Part shown: one piece after another, positions 18,146 to 29,196 of the stretch
How the letters are laid out: every line of letters begins with the position of its first letter
Numbering within the stretch: position 1 is the stretch's first letter
Assembly: GCF_000300455.3 (NCBI RefSeq)
Contig: NZ_CP007215.2
Location: 310,001 to 374,000, forward strand
Source of the DNA: Kosakonia sacchari SP1
GTDB taxonomy: Bacteria > Pseudomonadota > Gammaproteobacteria > Enterobacterales > Enterobacteriaceae
Reading direction: 5' to 3'
DNA length: 64,000 bases
Notes under the pieces: generated by a model
Told to the model about the DNA's origin: nothing
Seen by the model: the letters and a program-made list of their open reading frames with translations, nothing else
Databases searched by the model: none
Translations under genes and position numbers: made by a program

Positions 18146-20118
18146 GCAAGCTGACGGCCGGAAAAGCGACGCCTCACGGCGCACATGTGCAGAGCGACGG
18201 CGTGAACTTTACGCTGTTTTCCGCCCATGCTGAACGCGTGGAGCTTTGCCTGTTCGACGATGAGGGCAATGAACAGCGCGTCGACTTACCCGGTCGCACC
18301 GGCGATATCTGGCACGGTTTTCTGGTGGGTGCAAAGCCTGGCCTGCATTACGGCTACCGTGTGCACGGCCCGTGGGAACCCGCTCGCGGGCACCGTTTTA
18401 ACCCGGCCAAATTACTGCTCGATCCTTGTGCGCGACGTGTTGAAGGCGAAACGCTCGACAACCCGCTGTTTCACGGCGGTTATGACGCGCCGGATCCCCA
18501 CGATAACGCCGCGCTCGGCTTACGCAGCGTGGTGGTGCATGAAAACTACGACTGGGAAGAGGACGCGCCGCCGCGCATTCCTTGGGGCAACACGGTCATT
18601 TACGAAGCGCATGTCAAAGGATTGACGTGGCTGCATCCGGCGATCCCACCGGAAATACGCGGCACCTACAAGGCGCTGGGCCACCCAGTGATGATCAACT
18701 GGTTTAAACAGCTGGGGATCACCGCGCTGGAATTATTGCCCGTGGCGCATTTCGCCAGCGAACCGCGCCTGCAGCGGCTGGGGCTGTCTAATTACTGGGG
18801 CTATAACCCGTTGGCGCTGTTTGCGCTGGAACCCCGCTACGCCAGTAACCCGGCGCAGGCGATTACTGAGTTTCGCGATGCGGTAAAAGCGCTGCATCGG
18901 GCCGGGATCGAAGTGATCCTCGATATCGTCCTCAACCATAGCGCGGAAAGCGATCTCGACGGGCCGACCTTCTCCCTGCGCGGTATCGACAACCGAAGTT
19001 ATTACTGGGTTCGCGAGGATGGCGATTACCACAACTGGACCGGCTGCGGTAACACGCTCAATTTGAATAACGCCGATGTGGTGGATTACGCGCACGCCTG
19101 CCTGCGTCACTGGGTGGAGACCTTTCATGTGGATGGTTTTCGCTTTGATCTGGCCTCAGTGATGGGACGCACGCCGGAATTCAGCCAGCAGGCACTGCTG
19201 TTTAACGCCATTAAAAACGATCCACTCCTGCGCTCTCTGAAGCTGATCGCCGAGCCATGGGATATCGGCCCTGGTGGTTATCAGGTGGGGAACTACCCAT
19301 CACCTTTTGCTGAGTGGAACGACCATTTCCGCGATGCGACGCGCCGTTTCTGGCTCGAACAATCCCTCTCATTGGGCGAGTTCGCCGGGCGCTTTGCCGC
19401 CTCCAGCGATGTGTTCAAACGTGATGGTCGTCTGCCATCGGCCTCGGTCAATCTGATCACCGCCCACGACGGTTTTACGCTGCGGGATTGTGTCTCTTTT
19501 GACCATAAACATAACGAAGCCAATGGCGAAGACAACCGCGACGGCACTAACAGTAATCACAGCTTTAATCATGGAACAGAAGGGTTAGGCGGCAGCCTTG
19601 ATGTGGTTGAAAGACGGCGTGCAAGCATGCACGCGCTGTTAACCACGTTACTGCTTTCGCAAGGCACGCCAATGCTGCTGGCTGGCGACGAAATGGGGCA
19701 TAGCCAGCACGGCAATAACAATGCTTATTGCCAGGATAACGCATTAACCTGGCTTGACTGGAGCCAGGTGGATAGCGGTCTGGTGACGTTTACCGCCGCG
19801 CTTATCCATTTGCGCCAGCGTATTCCTGCCCTCACGCGTGACGCGTGGTGGGAAGAGGGTGACGGCAACGTTGCCTGGTTAAATGACGAAGGGCAACAGC
19901 TCACGCCGCAGGCGTGGCAAAACGGGGTGCACCGCTTACAGATCCTGTTATCAGACAGCGTGTTAATCACCCTCAATGCCACCGCAGAAGTTGCAGAAAT
20001 GGCTTTACCCGCAGGTGAATGGTGCGCCATTCCGCCTTTTGCCGGAGAGGACAATCCGGTCATCGTCTCTGTCTGGCACGGGCCCGCGCATGGAGTGTGC
20101 GTATTTCAGCGGTCATAA
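18142..20118 (+). CDS. glgX: Glycogen debranching enzyme GlgX
   Basis: This 658-residue isoamylase-type enzyme cuts alpha-1,6 branches of phosphorylase-limit glycogen to release maltotetraose-sized chains, which MalQ and MalP can then use. CBM48 ([21 protein letters not shown]) precedes the GH13 catalytic domain with [14 protein letters not shown] (nucleophile Asp), IAEPWD (acid Glu) and [11 protein letters not shown] (third Asp). Its ATG overlaps the glgB stop. It ends 14 bp before glgC. Confidence 0.97.
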   Translation: MSKLTAGKATPHGAHVQSDGVNFTLFSAHAERVELCLFDDEGNEQRVDLPGRTGDIWHGFLVGAKPGLHYGYRVHGPWEPARGHRFNPAKLLLDPCARRVEGETLDNPLFHGGYDAPDPHDNAALGLRSVVVHENYDWEEDAPPRIPWGNTVIYEAHVKGLTWLHPAIPPEIRGTYKALGHPVMINWFKQLGITALELLPVAHFASEPRLQRLGLSNYWGYNPLALFALEPRYASNPAQAITEFRDAVKALHRAGIEVILDIVLNHSAESDLDGPTFSLRGIDNRSYYWVREDGDYHNWTGCGNTLNLNNADVVDYAHACLRHWVETFHVDGFRFDLASVMGRTPEFSQQALLFNAIKNDPLLRSLKLIAEPWDIGPGGYQVGNYPSPFAEWNDHFRDATRRFWLEQSLSLGEFAGRFAASSDVFKRDGRLPSASVNLITAHDGFTLRDCVSFDHKHNEANGEDNRDGTNSNHSFNHGTEGLGGSLDVVERRRASMHALLTTLLLSQGTPMLLAGDEMGHSQHGNNNAYCQDNALTWLDWSQVDSGLVTFTAALIHLRQRIPALTRDAWWEEGDGNVAWLNDEGQQLTPQAWQNGVHRLQILLSDSVLITLNATAEVAEMALPAGEWCAIPPFAGEDNPVIVSVWHGPAHGVCVFQRS

Positions 20119-20132
20119 AAAAGGAGTTAGTC

Positions 20133-21425
20133 ATGGTGAGATTAGATAAGAACGACCCAACAATGCTGGCGCGCCAGTTGCCACTAAAATCTGTTGCCCT
20201 GATCCTGGCGGGTGGCCGGGGGACGCGTCTGAAAGATTTAACCAAAAAACGCGCCAAACCAGCGGTGCACTTCGGTGGCAAGTTCCGCATCATCGACTTC
20301 GCGCTGTCCAACTGCATTAACTCCGGCATTCGACGAATTGGCGTCATCACGCAATACCAGTCGCATACGCTGATCCAACATATTCAGCGCGGCTGGTCGT
20401 TTTTTAATAACGAGATGAATGAGTTTGTTGATCTGTTGCCCGCTCAGCAGCGCGTACACGGGGAAAACTGGTATCGCGGCACGGCGGATGCTGTCACGCA
20501 GAATCTCGACATCATTCGTCGTTATCGCGCGGAGTACATCGTCATTCTGGCGGGCGATCACATCTACAAGCAGGACTACTCGCGCATGCTGATTGACCAT
20601 GTGGAAAAAGAGGCGCGCTGCACCGTTGCCTGCCTGCCGGTGCCTGTTCATGAGGCCACCGCTTTTGGCGTAATGGCCGTTGATGAGAACGACAAAATAA
20701 TCGACTTCGTAGAGAAACCCGCGTCGCCGCCCAGTATGCCAGGTGACGACAGCAAGGCGCTGGCCAGCATGGGGATCTATATTTTTGATGCGGAGTATCT
20801 GTACGACCTGCTGGAGCAGGACGATGAGAATGAAAATTCCAGCCATGATTTTGGTAAGGACATCATTCCGCAGATAGTGAAGTCTGGCATGGCGTATGCG
20901 CACCCGTTCCCGTTGTCCTGCGTGCAGTCCGATCCTGATGCTGGCCCATACTGGCGGGATGTCGGCACGCTCGAAGCCTACTGGAAAACGAACCTTGATT
21001 TAGCCTCGGTGATGCCGGAACTGGACATGTACGATCAAAATTGGCCTATCCGTACCTATAATCAATCTTTACCCCCGGCGAAATTCGTCCAGGACAGGTC
21101 GGGCAGCCACGGCATGACGTTGAACTCGCTGGTTTCCGGCGGGTGCGTTATTTCAGGATCGGTTGTTGTGCAGTCGGTGTTGTTTTACCGCGTGCGCGTC
21201 AACTCATTCTGCAATATCGACTCTTCGGTCTTGCTGCCGGAAGTGTGGGTGGGGCGCTCCTGTCGCCTCCACCGCTGCATTATCGACAGAGGCTGCGTGA
21301 TACCGGAAGGCACGGTGATTGGTGAAAATGCGGAAGAAGATGCGCGTCGCTTTTACCGTTCCGAAGAAGGCATTGTGTTGGTCACACGTGAAATGTTGCG
21401 CAAATTAAAAGCTGAAAGCATCTGA
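20133..21425 (+). CDS. glgC: Glucose-1-phosphate adenylyltransferase
   Basis: This 430-residue ADP-glucose pyrophosphorylase makes the sugar donor for GlgA and is the main allosteric control point of glycogen synthesis. The N-terminal pyrophosphorylase motif [18 protein letters not shown] is followed by [16 protein letters not shown], the allosteric Lys-containing N-terminal region (LARQLPLKS) and a C-terminal left-handed beta-helix. AAGGAG precedes ATG 20133; the in-frame ATG at 20019 lies inside glgX. In E. coli CsrA binds the glgC leader; no clear GGA hairpin beyond the SD stands out here. Confidence 0.96.
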   Translation: MVRLDKNDPTMLARQLPLKSVALILAGGRGTRLKDLTKKRAKPAVHFGGKFRIIDFALSNCINSGIRRIGVITQYQSHTLIQHIQRGWSFFNNEMNEFVDLLPAQQRVHGENWYRGTADAVTQNLDIIRRYRAEYIVILAGDHIYKQDYSRMLIDHVEKEARCTVACLPVPVHEATAFGVMAVDENDKIIDFVEKPASPPSMPGDDSKALASMGIYIFDAEYLYDLLEQDDENENSSHDFGKDIIPQIVKSGMAYAHPFPLSCVQSDPDAGPYWRDVGTLEAYWKTNLDLASVMPELDMYDQNWPIRTYNQSLPPAKFVQDRSGSHGMTLNSLVSGGCVISGSVVVQSVLFYRVRVNSFCNIDSSVLLPEVWVGRSCRLHRCIIDRGCVIPEGTVIGENAEEDARRFYRSEEGIVLVTREMLRKLKAESI

Positions 21426-21435
21426 TTATAACCTT

Positions 21436-21454
21436 GCGCGGAAGGGGTCCGCGC
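21436..21454 (+). repeat. Intercistronic hairpin glgC-glgA
   Basis: Stem gcgcgga (21436-21442) and tccgcgc (21448-21454) with a 5-nt loop lies in the 82-bp gap between glgC and glgA. No T-run follows, so it is more likely an mRNA stability or attenuation structure than a full terminator. Confidence 0.5.
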
Positions 21455-21507
21455 GCTGTTTCCCCCTTTCTGGCGTCAAGGCCAACGGGTTTTGAACAGG
21501 AGCGATA

Positions 21508-22941
21508 ATGCAGGTTTTACATGTATGTTCTGAGATGTTTCCGTTGCTGAAGACCGGGGGTCTGGCAGACGTGATTGGCGCGTTGCCTGCGGCACAAATT
21601 GCCGGTGGTGTTGATACTCGCGTTCTGTTGCCTGCGTTCCCTGATATTCGTCGTGGTGTGAGCGATGCGAAAGTGGTGTCCCGGCGTGAGACGTTTGCCG
21701 GTCACATTTCGCTGTTATTCGGTCACTTCAACGGGGTGGGGATTTACATGATCGATGCGCCGCATCTGTACGATCGGCCCGGGAGTCCCTATCACGACAC
21801 GAATTTGTTCGCCTATACCGATAACGTACTGCGTTTTGCGTTACTCGGTTGGGTTGGCAGCGAAATGGCCAGTGGGCTTGATCCATTCTGGCGCCCGGAT
21901 GTGGTGCACGCGCACGACTGGCATGCAGGGTTGGCTCCGGCTTACCTCGCGGCGAAGGGGCATCCGGCCAAGTCGGTGTTTACGGTGCATAACCTTGCCT
22001 ATCAGGGCATGTTTTATGCACAGCATATGAATGACATCGAACTGCCATTGTCGTTCTTTAATATGCACGGGCTGGAGTTCAACGGACAGATTTCGTTTCT
22101 CAAGGCGGGGCTGTATTACGCGGATCATATTACCGCTGTCAGCCCGACGTACGCGCGCGAGATCACCGAACCGCAGTTCGCCTATGGCATGGAAGGGCTG
22201 TTGCGCCAGCGCCAGCAGGAAGGCCGCCTGAGCGGCATTCTGAACGGCGTCGATGAAAAAATTTGGGATCCGGCCACCGATTTGCTGCTCGGTGCGCGCT
22301 ACACGCGCGATACGCTGGAAGAAAAAGCGGAAAACAAACGTCAACTGCAAGTAGCGATGGGGCTGAAAGTGAACGACAAAGTCCCGTTGTTTGCGGTGGT
22401 AAGCCGCCTGACCAGCCAGAAAGGGCTGGATCTGGTGCTGGAAGCCTTGCCTGGGCTGCTGGAACAGGGCGGTCAACTGGCGCTGCTTGGTGCGGGCGAT
22501 CCGGTGTTGCAGGAAGGCTTTCTCGCTGCCGCCGCAGAACACTCCGGGCAGGTGGGGGTGCAGATTGGTTACCACGAAGCGTTCTCGCACCGCATTATGG
22601 GCGGGGCGGATGTCATTCTGGTGCCGAGCCGCTTTGAACCTTGTGGCCTGACGCAATTGTATGGCCTGAAGTACGGCACACTGCCATTAGTGCGCCGCAC
22701 CGGCGGGCTGGCGGATACGGTTTCCGACAGTTCGCTGGAAAACCTGGCGGATGGCGTCGCCAGCGGTTTTGTCTTTGAAGATAGTAATGCCTGGTCGCTG
22801 CTCAGGGCCATCAGGCGTGCTTTCGTGTTGTGGTCCCGTCCATCGCTTTGGCGTTTTGTACAGCGTCAGGCGATGGCGATGGATTTTAGCTGGCAGGTCG
22901 CCGCGCAGTCATACCGCGATCTTTACTTTCGGTTGAAATAG
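21508..22941 (+). CDS. glgA: Glycogen synthase (ADP-glucose dependent)
   Basis: This protein has 477 residues, as in E. coli. It is a GT5 GT-B fold glycosyltransferase that extends alpha-1,4 glucan chains from ADP-glucose. The ADP-glucose-binding KTGG motif is at residues 15-18 ([15 protein letters not shown]), and the C-terminal domain has the [27 protein letters not shown] segment with the catalytic Glu. An AGGAG-type site precedes ATG 21508. It lies 19 bp before glgP. Confidence 0.97.
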   Translation: MQVLHVCSEMFPLLKTGGLADVIGALPAAQIAGGVDTRVLLPAFPDIRRGVSDAKVVSRRETFAGHISLLFGHFNGVGIYMIDAPHLYDRPGSPYHDTNLFAYTDNVLRFALLGWVGSEMASGLDPFWRPDVVHAHDWHAGLAPAYLAAKGHPAKSVFTVHNLAYQGMFYAQHMNDIELPLSFFNMHGLEFNGQISFLKAGLYYADHITAVSPTYAREITEPQFAYGMEGLLRQRQQEGRLSGILNGVDEKIWDPATDLLLGARYTRDTLEEKAENKRQLQVAMGLKVNDKVPLFAVVSRLTSQKGLDLVLEALPGLLEQGGQLALLGAGDPVLQEGFLAAAAEHSGQVGVQIGYHEAFSHRIMGGADVILVPSRFEPCGLTQLYGLKYGTLPLVRRTGGLADTVSDSSLENLADGVASGFVFEDSNAWSLLRAIRRAFVLWSRPSLWRFVQRQAMAMDFSWQVAAQSYRDLYFRLK

Positions 22942-22960
22942 TTTTCCAGGAATCACTTAT

Positions 22961-25408
22961 ATGAATGCACCTTTTACTTATGCTTCACCTACGTTAAGTA
23001 TTGAGGCGTTAAAACATTCGATTGCCTACAAACTGATGTTCACCATCGGTAAAGATCCGGCTGTCGCCAATCGCCACGAATGGCTGAACGCCACGCTGTT
23101 TGCCGTGCGCGATCGGCTGGTGGAGCGCTGGCTGCGTTCCACCCGCGCGCAGCTCTCTCAAGAAGTGCGCCAGGTTTACTACTTATCGATGGAGTTTCTG
23201 ATTGGCCGCACCCTTTCTAACGCCTTGCTGTCACTCGGTATCTATGACGATGTGAAAAACGCGCTGGATGAAATGGGGTTCGACCTTGAAGAGTTGATTG
23301 ATGAAGAGAACGACCCCGGCCTTGGTAACGGCGGGCTGGGTCGACTGGCGGCCTGCTTCCTGGATTCGCTGGCGACGCTGGGATTGCCCGGCCGCGGCTA
23401 CGGCATTCGTTACGACTATGGGATGTTCAAGCAGAACATCGTTGACGGGCGGCAGAAAGAGTCGCCGGATTACTGGCTGGAGTACGGCAATCCGTGGGAG
23501 TTTAAACGCCACAACACACGTTACAAAGTGCGGTTTGGCGGGCGCATTCAGCAGGAAGGCAGAAAGAGCCGCTGGGTTGAAACCGAAGAGATCCTCGCCG
23601 TTGCCTACGATCAGATTATCCCCGGCTACGATACCGATGCGACTAACACGCTGCGTTTGTGGAACGCGCAGGCGAGTAGCGAAATTAACCTCGGCAAATT
23701 CAACCAGGGTGACTACTTTGCCGCCGTGGAAGATAAAAACCACTCGGAAAACGTCTCTCGTGTGCTCTACCCGGATGATTCCACCTACTCCGGTCGCGAG
23801 CTGCGTCTGCGTCAGGAATACTTCCTGGTCTCCGCGACGGTGCAGGATATCCTCAGCCGCCACTATCAGTTGCACCAGACTTTTAGCAATCTGGCAGACA
23901 AAATTGCCATTCACCTCAATGACACTCACCCGGTGCTGTCGATTCCCGAGCTGATGCGTCTGCTTATAGACGAGCATAAATTCGAATGGGATGACGCCTT
24001 TGAGGTGACCTGTCAGGTCTTCTCTTACACCAACCACACGTTGATGAGTGAGGCGCTGGAGACCTGGCCGGTAGATATGCTGGGTAAAATTTTGCCGCGC
24101 CATCTGCAAATCATCTTTGAGATTAATGATTATTTTCTCAAGACCTTGCAGGAGCAGCACCCGAATAACACCGATTTGTTGAGCCGCACGTCGATTATTG
24201 ACGAAGCCAGCGGACGCCGCGTACGTATGGCCTGGCTGGCGGTGGTGGTGAGCCATAAAGTGAATGGCGTTTCTGAGCTGCACTCCAATTTAATGGTCCA
24301 GTCGCTGTTTGCCGATTTCGCAGACATCTTCCCGATGCGTTTTCTCAACGTCACTAACGGCGTGACGCCACGGCGCTGGCTGGCGCTGGCGAACCCGTCG
24401 CTTTCGCACGTGCTGGATGAAAATATTGGCCGCACATGGCGTACCGATCTCAGTCAGTTGAGCGAGCTGGAGCAGCATATTGATTACCCGACGGTGAACC
24501 AGGCGGTGCGCCAGGCGAAGCTGGAGAATAAAAAGCGGCTGGCGATCGTTATCGCCCAGCAACTGAACGTGGTGGTGAACCCGAAAGCGCTCTTCGATGT
24601 GCAGATCAAACGCATTCATGAATATAAGCGCCAGTTGATGAACGTGTTGCACGTTATTGTCCGCTATAACCGCATCAAGGCCGATCCCACGGCGCAATGG
24701 GTGCCGCGCGTCAATATTTTCGCCGGTAAGGCCGCGTCTGCTTACTACATGGCGAAACATATTATCCATCTGATCAACGATGTCGCGCAGGTGATCAACA
24801 ACGATCCGCAGATTGGCGACAAACTGAAAGTCGTCTTTATCCCCAATTACAGCGTCAGTCTGGCGCAGGTCATTATTCCGGCGGCGGATCTTTCCGAGCA
24901 GATTTCACTGGCGGGCACGGAAGCTTCCGGCACCAGTAATATGAAGTTTGCCCTCAACGGCGCGCTGACGATTGGCACGCTGGATGGCGCGAATGTTGAG
25001 ATGCAGGAACACGTTGGCGAAGAGAATATCTTTATCTTCGGTAACACGGCGGATGAAGTCGAAGCGCTGCGGCGCAAGGGCTATAAGCCGCGTGAATACT
25101 ACGAGAAAGATGAAGAGTTGCATCAGGTGCTGACGCAAATCGCCACTGGCTTGTTCAGCCCACAGGAACCCGGGCGCTATCGCGATCTCGTCGATTCATT
25201 GATCAACTTTGGCGACCATTATCAGGTACTGGCGGATTTCCGCAGCTATGTCGATTGCCAGGAAAAAGTGGATGAGCTTTATCGCCACCCGGAAGAGTGG
25301 ACCAATAAAGCGATGCGTAACATCGCCAATATGGGGTACTTCTCATCGGATCGCACTATTCAGGAATATGCCGAGAATATCTGGCATATCAAACCGGTTC
25401 GGCTGTAA
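22961..25408 (+). CDS. glgP: Glycogen phosphorylase
   Basis: This 815-residue GT35 enzyme releases glucose-1-phosphate from non-reducing ends of glycogen. The pyridoxal-phosphate Lys lies in [47 protein letters not shown] and [14 protein letters not shown] mark the conserved core. It is the last gene of glgBXCAP, ending just before a strong terminator. A paralogue, malP, sits at 32506-34899 and shares the same motifs but is dedicated to maltodextrins. Confidence 0.97.
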   Translation: MNAPFTYASPTLSIEALKHSIAYKLMFTIGKDPAVANRHEWLNATLFAVRDRLVERWLRSTRAQLSQEVRQVYYLSMEFLIGRTLSNALLSLGIYDDVKNALDEMGFDLEELIDEENDPGLGNGGLGRLAACFLDSLATLGLPGRGYGIRYDYGMFKQNIVDGRQKESPDYWLEYGNPWEFKRHNTRYKVRFGGRIQQEGRKSRWVETEEILAVAYDQIIPGYDTDATNTLRLWNAQASSEINLGKFNQGDYFAAVEDKNHSENVSRVLYPDDSTYSGRELRLRQEYFLVSATVQDILSRHYQLHQTFSNLADKIAIHLNDTHPVLSIPELMRLLIDEHKFEWDDAFEVTCQVFSYTNHTLMSEALETWPVDMLGKILPRHLQIIFEINDYFLKTLQEQHPNNTDLLSRTSIIDEASGRRVRMAWLAVVVSHKVNGVSELHSNLMVQSLFADFADIFPMRFLNVTNGVTPRRWLALANPSLSHVLDENIGRTWRTDLSQLSELEQHIDYPTVNQAVRQAKLENKKRLAIVIAQQLNVVVNPKALFDVQIKRIHEYKRQLMNVLHVIVRYNRIKADPTAQWVPRVNIFAGKAASAYYMAKHIIHLINDVAQVINNDPQIGDKLKVVFIPNYSVSLAQVIIPAADLSEQISLAGTEASGTSNMKFALNGALTIGTLDGANVEMQEHVGEENIFIFGNTADEVEALRRKGYKPREYYEKDEELHQVLTQIATGLFSPQEPGRYRDLVDSLINFGDHYQVLADFRSYVDCQEKVDELYRHPEEWTNKAMRNIANMGYFSSDRTIQEYAENIWHIKPVRL

Positions 25409-25410
25409 TA

Positions 25411-25442
25411 AAAAAACCTCTCCCGGTTGGGAGAGGTTTTTT
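25411..25442. terminator. Terminator hairpin after glgP
   Basis: A 14-bp stem (aaaaaacctctccc / gggagaggtttttt) with loop GGTT follows the glgP stop immediately. Its A/T flanks make it work in either direction, serving glgP and possibly convergent glpD. Confidence 0.88.
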
Positions 25443-25457
25443 CTCTTGCGATGCCAC

Positions 25458-25477
25458 TCTCTCCCATAGGGGAGAGA
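25458..25477. repeat. Second CTCTCCC hairpin between glgP and glpD
   Basis: An 8-bp stem (tctctccc / gggagaga) with loop ATAG lies 15 bp after the first hairpin and 9 bp before the glpD stop. It may help terminate glpD and belongs to the same look-alike family. Confidence 0.6.
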
Positions 25478-25486
25478 CTGATTCTG

Positions 25487-26992
25487 TTACGACGCCAGCG
25501 ACAGTTCCGCTTTATGATGACGCGTTAACCATTGCGCTACGCGCGACTGCTCTTCCGCATTCAGCCACATGCCGAGTTTGGTGCGACGCCAGATAGCGTC
25601 GTCCAGGCGTCTTACCCATTCGTGTTCGACCAGGTAACGCAGTTCGGCTTCGTACAACTCGTGACCGAAATGCTCGCCTAGCTCTTCAAGGCTGGTGGCA
25701 TTCGCCAGTATCAGCTCACTATTGCTGCCGTAAGTGCGGGCATAATGACGCGCCAGCGATTCGCTGATAAACGGATAACGGCGGCGCAATTTGGCGGCGT
25801 AATCATCGCGATCGCCGGCAATATCCCCGCCTGGTAATACGCAGCTTTTCGTCCATGCCGGGCCAATGCCTTTGTAGTACGGCGTCAGTTTTTCCAGCGC
25901 GTGTTCAGCCAGCTTGCGGTAAGTGGTCAATTTGCCGCCAAACACTGACAACAGCGGCGCTTTGCCGTTTTCGTCGTGGATATCCAGCGTATAGTCACGG
26001 GTGATAGCCTGCGGTGAATCGGATTCGTCATCACACAGCGGGCGTACGCCGGAGTAAGTCCAGACAATGTCCTCGCGGCTCAGCTGTTTCTTGAAGTGAC
26101 CGTTATAGACTTTCAGCAGGTAGTTGATCTCGTTTTCGTCGATCTCCACGTGCTTCGGATCGCCTTTATATTCCACATCCGTGGTGCCGATAATCGAAAA
26201 CTCATCCATCCACGGAATCACAAAGACAATACGCTTATCTTCGTTTTGCAGGATATACGCCTGTTTCTGCGCGTGTGCGCGCGGCACCACAATATGGCTG
26301 CCTTTGATCAGGCGGATGCCGTACGGGGATGGCAGATGCATGCCGTCATCGAAGAATTCTTTCACCCATGGGCCGGTGGCGTTAACCAGACCGCGCGCCT
26401 GCCAGCTGAATTTTTCTCCGGTGTCGATATCTTCCGCTTCAACAATCCACATGCCGTTTTCGCGGCGTGCGCTGGTGGCGCGGGTGCGGGTCATCACTTT
26501 ACCGCCTTTTTGTTCCACCATCTGCGCATTGGCCAATACCAGACGCGCATCGTCTACCCAGCAGTCAGAATATTCGAAACCGCGCACGATTTCCGGTTTC
26601 AGCACCGATTCTGCGCCAAAACGCAAACCGCGCGATGCAGGCAAACTGGTGCGTTTACCGAGGTGATCGTACATAAACAGACCAATGCGGATCATCCACG
26701 CCGGACGCAGGTGCGGGCGGTGCGGCAGGCGAAAACGCATCGGGAAAGCGATGTGCGGCGCCATTTTCAGCAGTACTTCGCGCTCGGCCAGCGCTTCGCT
26801 CACCAGGCGGAATTCGTAGTGTTCAAGGTAGCGCAGGCCACCGTGAATCAGTTTGGAGCTGTTGCTGGATGTCGCGCAGGCGAGATCCTGTGCTTCCAGC
26901 ATCAGCACGGATAAACCACGCCCTGCGGCGTCAACCGCGATACCGGCACCATTAATGCCCCCGCCTATCACAATCAGATCTTTGGTTTCCAT
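25487..26992 (-). CDS. glpD: Aerobic glycerol-3-phosphate dehydrogenase
   Basis: This 501-residue FAD flavoprotein oxidises glycerol-3-phosphate to dihydroxyacetone phosphate at the inner membrane and passes electrons to ubiquinone. The N-terminal FAD motif is DLIVIGGGINGAGIAVDAAGRG, with SNSSKLIHGGLRYLEHYEFRLV and the C-terminal GGKLTTYRKLAEHALE. The start at 26992 (METKDLIV) follows GAGGAC; five extra residues upstream are possible but unlike the family. Regulation by GlpR is suggested by an operator at 27025-27044. It is divergent from glpEGR. Confidence 0.97.
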   Translation of the reverse strand: METKDLIVIGGGINGAGIAVDAAGRGLSVLMLEAQDLACATSSNSSKLIHGGLRYLEHYEFRLVSEALAEREVLLKMAPHIAFPMRFRLPHRPHLRPAWMIRIGLFMYDHLGKRTSLPASRGLRFGAESVLKPEIVRGFEYSDCWVDDARLVLANAQMVEQKGGKVMTRTRATSARRENGMWIVEAEDIDTGEKFSWQARGLVNATGPWVKEFFDDGMHLPSPYGIRLIKGSHIVVPRAHAQKQAYILQNEDKRIVFVIPWMDEFSIIGTTDVEYKGDPKHVEIDENEINYLLKVYNGHFKKQLSREDIVWTYSGVRPLCDDESDSPQAITRDYTLDIHDENGKAPLLSVFGGKLTTYRKLAEHALEKLTPYYKGIGPAWTKSCVLPGGDIAGDRDDYAAKLRRRYPFISESLARHYARTYGSNSELILANATSLEELGEHFGHELYEAELRYLVEHEWVRRLDDAIWRRTKLGMWLNAEEQSRVAQWLTRHHKAELSLAS

Positions 26993-27024
26993 GCTGTCCT
27001 CATGCACTTTCGTTAAAGCTCAAA

Positions 27025-27044
27025 AATGTTCGATATCGCTCATA
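27025..27044 (-). promoter_or_regulatory. GlpR operator upstream of glpD
   Basis: The sequence aatgttcgatatcgctcata matches the glp operator consensus (ATGTTCG, then A/T-rich, then CGAACAT) in its left half and partly in its right half. It lies 33 bp upstream of the glpD start in the divergent glpD-glpE region, and GlpR itself is encoded 1.4 kb away. Confidence 0.7.
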
Positions 27045-27181
27045 ATAGCAAAGGAACGCGCTTTTGGTAACATCAAAAAAACAATTTAGAGTGATATGCA
27101 TAACATAATGGCGCTAACCCGCTGTCACGACGTACACTTGACGGCAGGATAGCCATTTACTGTGTCAATTAAGAGAACGTC

Positions 27182-27511
27182 ATGGATCACTTTGAGTGTA
27201 TTAACGTAGAAGAAGCCCACCAAAAATTGCATCAGCAGCAGGCTGTACTGGTGGATATTCGCGATCCGCAGAGCTTTGCGATGGGGCATACGCCAGGCGC
27301 GTTTCATCTCACCAACGACACGCTGGGCGCGTTTATGCGTGATAACGACTTCGAAACGCCGGTGATGGTGATGTGCTATCACGGCAATAGCAGCAAAGGC
27401 GCTGCGCAATATTTGTTGCAGCAGGGCTACGATCAGGTCTACAGCGTGGACGGTGGTTTCGACGCCTGGCATCGCCACTTTCCGTCTGAAGTGATGCACG
27501 GCGCGCTGTAG
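27182..27511 (+). CDS. glpE: Thiosulfate sulfurtransferase GlpE (single-domain rhodanese)
   Basis: This 109-residue rhodanese transfers sulfane sulfur from thiosulfate to cyanide or thioredoxin in vitro. The active-site loop is CYHGNSS with catalytic Cys65. Length and sequence match E. coli GlpE, with one extra C-terminal residue. It is first in glpEGR; its link to glycerol metabolism is only positional. Confidence 0.95.
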   Translation: MDHFECINVEEAHQKLHQQQAVLVDIRDPQSFAMGHTPGAFHLTNDTLGAFMRDNDFETPVMVMCYHGNSSKGAAQYLLQQGYDQVYSVDGGFDAWHRHFPSEVMHGAL

Positions 27512-27569
27512 GCATTACGCTTGTCTTCGGTATACTGTCTTTTTTTGTAGGGACTAAACGACGCCTGCC

Positions 27570-28400
27570 ATGTTGATGATTACCTCTTTTTCCAACCCTC
27601 GCGTCGCCCAGGCGTTTGTTGATTACATGCAGACCCAGGGTGTGATCCTCACCCTTCAACACCATCAGCAAAGCGATGTCTGGCTGGCAGATGAAAGCCA
27701 GGCGGAGCGCGTGCGCAGCGAACTTGCGCGTTTTATGGAAAACCCCGGCGACCCGCGTTATCTGGCGGCGAGCTGGCAATCCGGGCAAATCGATAGCGGC
27801 TTGCACTATCGCCGCTTTCCGCTGCGGGCGGCGCTGCGTGAGCGCGGCGGGCCATTAACGCTGCTGATGTCGGCGCTGTGCCTCGTGGTGTTTGTGATGA
27901 TGAGCATTATCGGCGATCAAACGGTGATGATGTGGCTTGCCTGGCCGTGGGACGCAAGCGTGCAGTTTGAAGTCTGGCGCTACTTCACCCATGCGGTAAT
28001 GCACTTTTCGCTGGTGCATATCATCTTCAACCTTTTCTGGTGGTGGTATCTTGGCGGCGTGGTTGAAAAACGTCTGGGTACCGGAAAACTGGTAGTCATT
28101 ACCCTCATTAGCGCTTTATTGAGCGGTTTTGTGCAGCACCAGCTTACTGGTCCGTGGTTTGGCGGCTTATCCGGCGTGGTTTACGCGCTGATTGGCTATG
28201 TCTGGCTACGCGGTATACGTGACCCGGAATCGCAGATTGCGTTACCTAACGGATTGTTTATCTTCACCGTTGTGCTGATGGTGGCGGAGTGGTTCGGTTT
28301 GACCGGTTTCGCCATTGCTAACGGCGCGCACACGGCGGGGATGGTGATTGGGCTGGCGATGGCGCTGGTCGACACGAAAAATGTGCGAAAACGAACATAA
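27570..28400 (+). CDS. glpG: Rhomboid intramembrane serine protease
   Basis: This 276-residue protein has a cytosolic N-terminal domain (about residues 1-90) and six membrane helices. The catalytic dyad is Ser201 ([12 protein letters not shown]) and His254 ([11 protein letters not shown]), and the structural WR motif ([24 protein letters not shown]) is intact. It cleaves transmembrane substrates within the bilayer. The gap to glpE is 58 bp and to glpR 17 bp, fitting one operon. Confidence 0.97.
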   Translation: MLMITSFSNPRVAQAFVDYMQTQGVILTLQHHQQSDVWLADESQAERVRSELARFMENPGDPRYLAASWQSGQIDSGLHYRRFPLRAALRERGGPLTLLMSALCLVVFVMMSIIGDQTVMMWLAWPWDASVQFEVWRYFTHAVMHFSLVHIIFNLFWWWYLGGVVEKRLGTGKLVVITLISALLSGFVQHQLTGPWFGGLSGVVYALIGYVWLRGIRDPESQIALPNGLFIFTVVLMVAEWFGLTGFAIANGAHTAGMVIGLAMALVDTKNVRKRT

Positions 28401-28417
28401 TTATCCAGGGACAATTC

Positions 28418-29176
28418 ATGAAACAAACACAGCGTCATGACGCAATTATTGAACTGGTTAAACAGCAGGGATATGTAAGTACCGAAGAGTTAGTCGAGCA
28501 ATTTTCCGTTAGCCCACAAACGATTCGCCGCGATCTGAACGATCTGGCAGATCAAAATAAAATTTTGCGTCATCACGGTGGCGCGGCGCTGCCATCGAGC
28601 TCGGAAAACACCTCCTGGCACGATCGTAAAGCGACGCAAACGGCGGAAAAAGAGCGTATCGCTCGTAAAGTGGCGGAACAAATTCCCAACGGCGCCACGC
28701 TGTTTATTGATATCGGCACCACGCCGGAAGCGGTCGCCCATGCGCTGCTCAACCACAGCGATTTACGCATCGTCACCAACAACCTGAACGTCGCCAATAC
28801 ATTAATGAAGAAAGACGACTTCCGGGTGATTCTGGCAGGTGGCGAACTCCGTAGCCGCGACGGCGGCATTGTGGGTGAAGCGACGCTCGATTTTATTTCT
28901 CAATTCCGCCTCGATTTCGGCATCCTCGGCATCAGCGGCATCGATGCTGATGGCTCATTGCTGGAGTTTGATTACCATGAAGTGCGCACCAAACGGGCAA
29001 TTATTGAAAACTCGCGCCATGTGATGCTGGTGGTGGATCACTCGAAGTTTGGTCGTAACGCGATGGTCAATATGGGCAGTATTAGCATGGTGGATGCGGT
29101 TTACACCGATACGATGCCACCCGCCAGCGTGGTGCAGGTGATTACCAGCAATAATGTCCAACTGGAGCTGTGCTAA
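28418..29176 (+). CDS. glpR: DeoR-family glycerol-3-phosphate repressor
   Basis: This 252-residue repressor has an N-terminal HTH (QGYVSTEELVEQFSVSPQTIRRDLN, about residues 18-42) and a DeoR sugar-phosphate-binding domain with GTTPEAVAHAL and the conserved FGILGISGID. It represses glp operons until glycerol-3-phosphate binds. E. coli K-12 MG1655 is known to carry a frameshifted glpR; here the frame is intact. It is the last gene of glpEGR and ends in a terminator. Confidence 0.95.
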   Translation: MKQTQRHDAIIELVKQQGYVSTEELVEQFSVSPQTIRRDLNDLADQNKILRHHGGAALPSSSENTSWHDRKATQTAEKERIARKVAEQIPNGATLFIDIGTTPEAVAHALLNHSDLRIVTNNLNVANTLMKKDDFRVILAGGELRSRDGGIVGEATLDFISQFRLDFGILGISGIDADGSLLEFDYHEVRTKRAIIENSRHVMLVVDHSKFGRNAMVNMGSISMVDAVYTDTMPPASVVQVITSNNVQLELC

Positions 29177-29196
29177 ACCGCCCTGCGGCGGTTTTT
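29176..29196. terminator. Terminator between glpR and malT
   Basis: Stem aaccgcc / ggcggtt with loop CTGC is followed by TTTTT on the + strand, overlapping the end of the convergent malT. Confidence 0.85.

Noticed and set aside
28418..29176. Suspected frameshift in glpR, as known for E. coli MG1655
   Set aside because: The reading frame is continuous with the HTH and the DeoR domain both intact.
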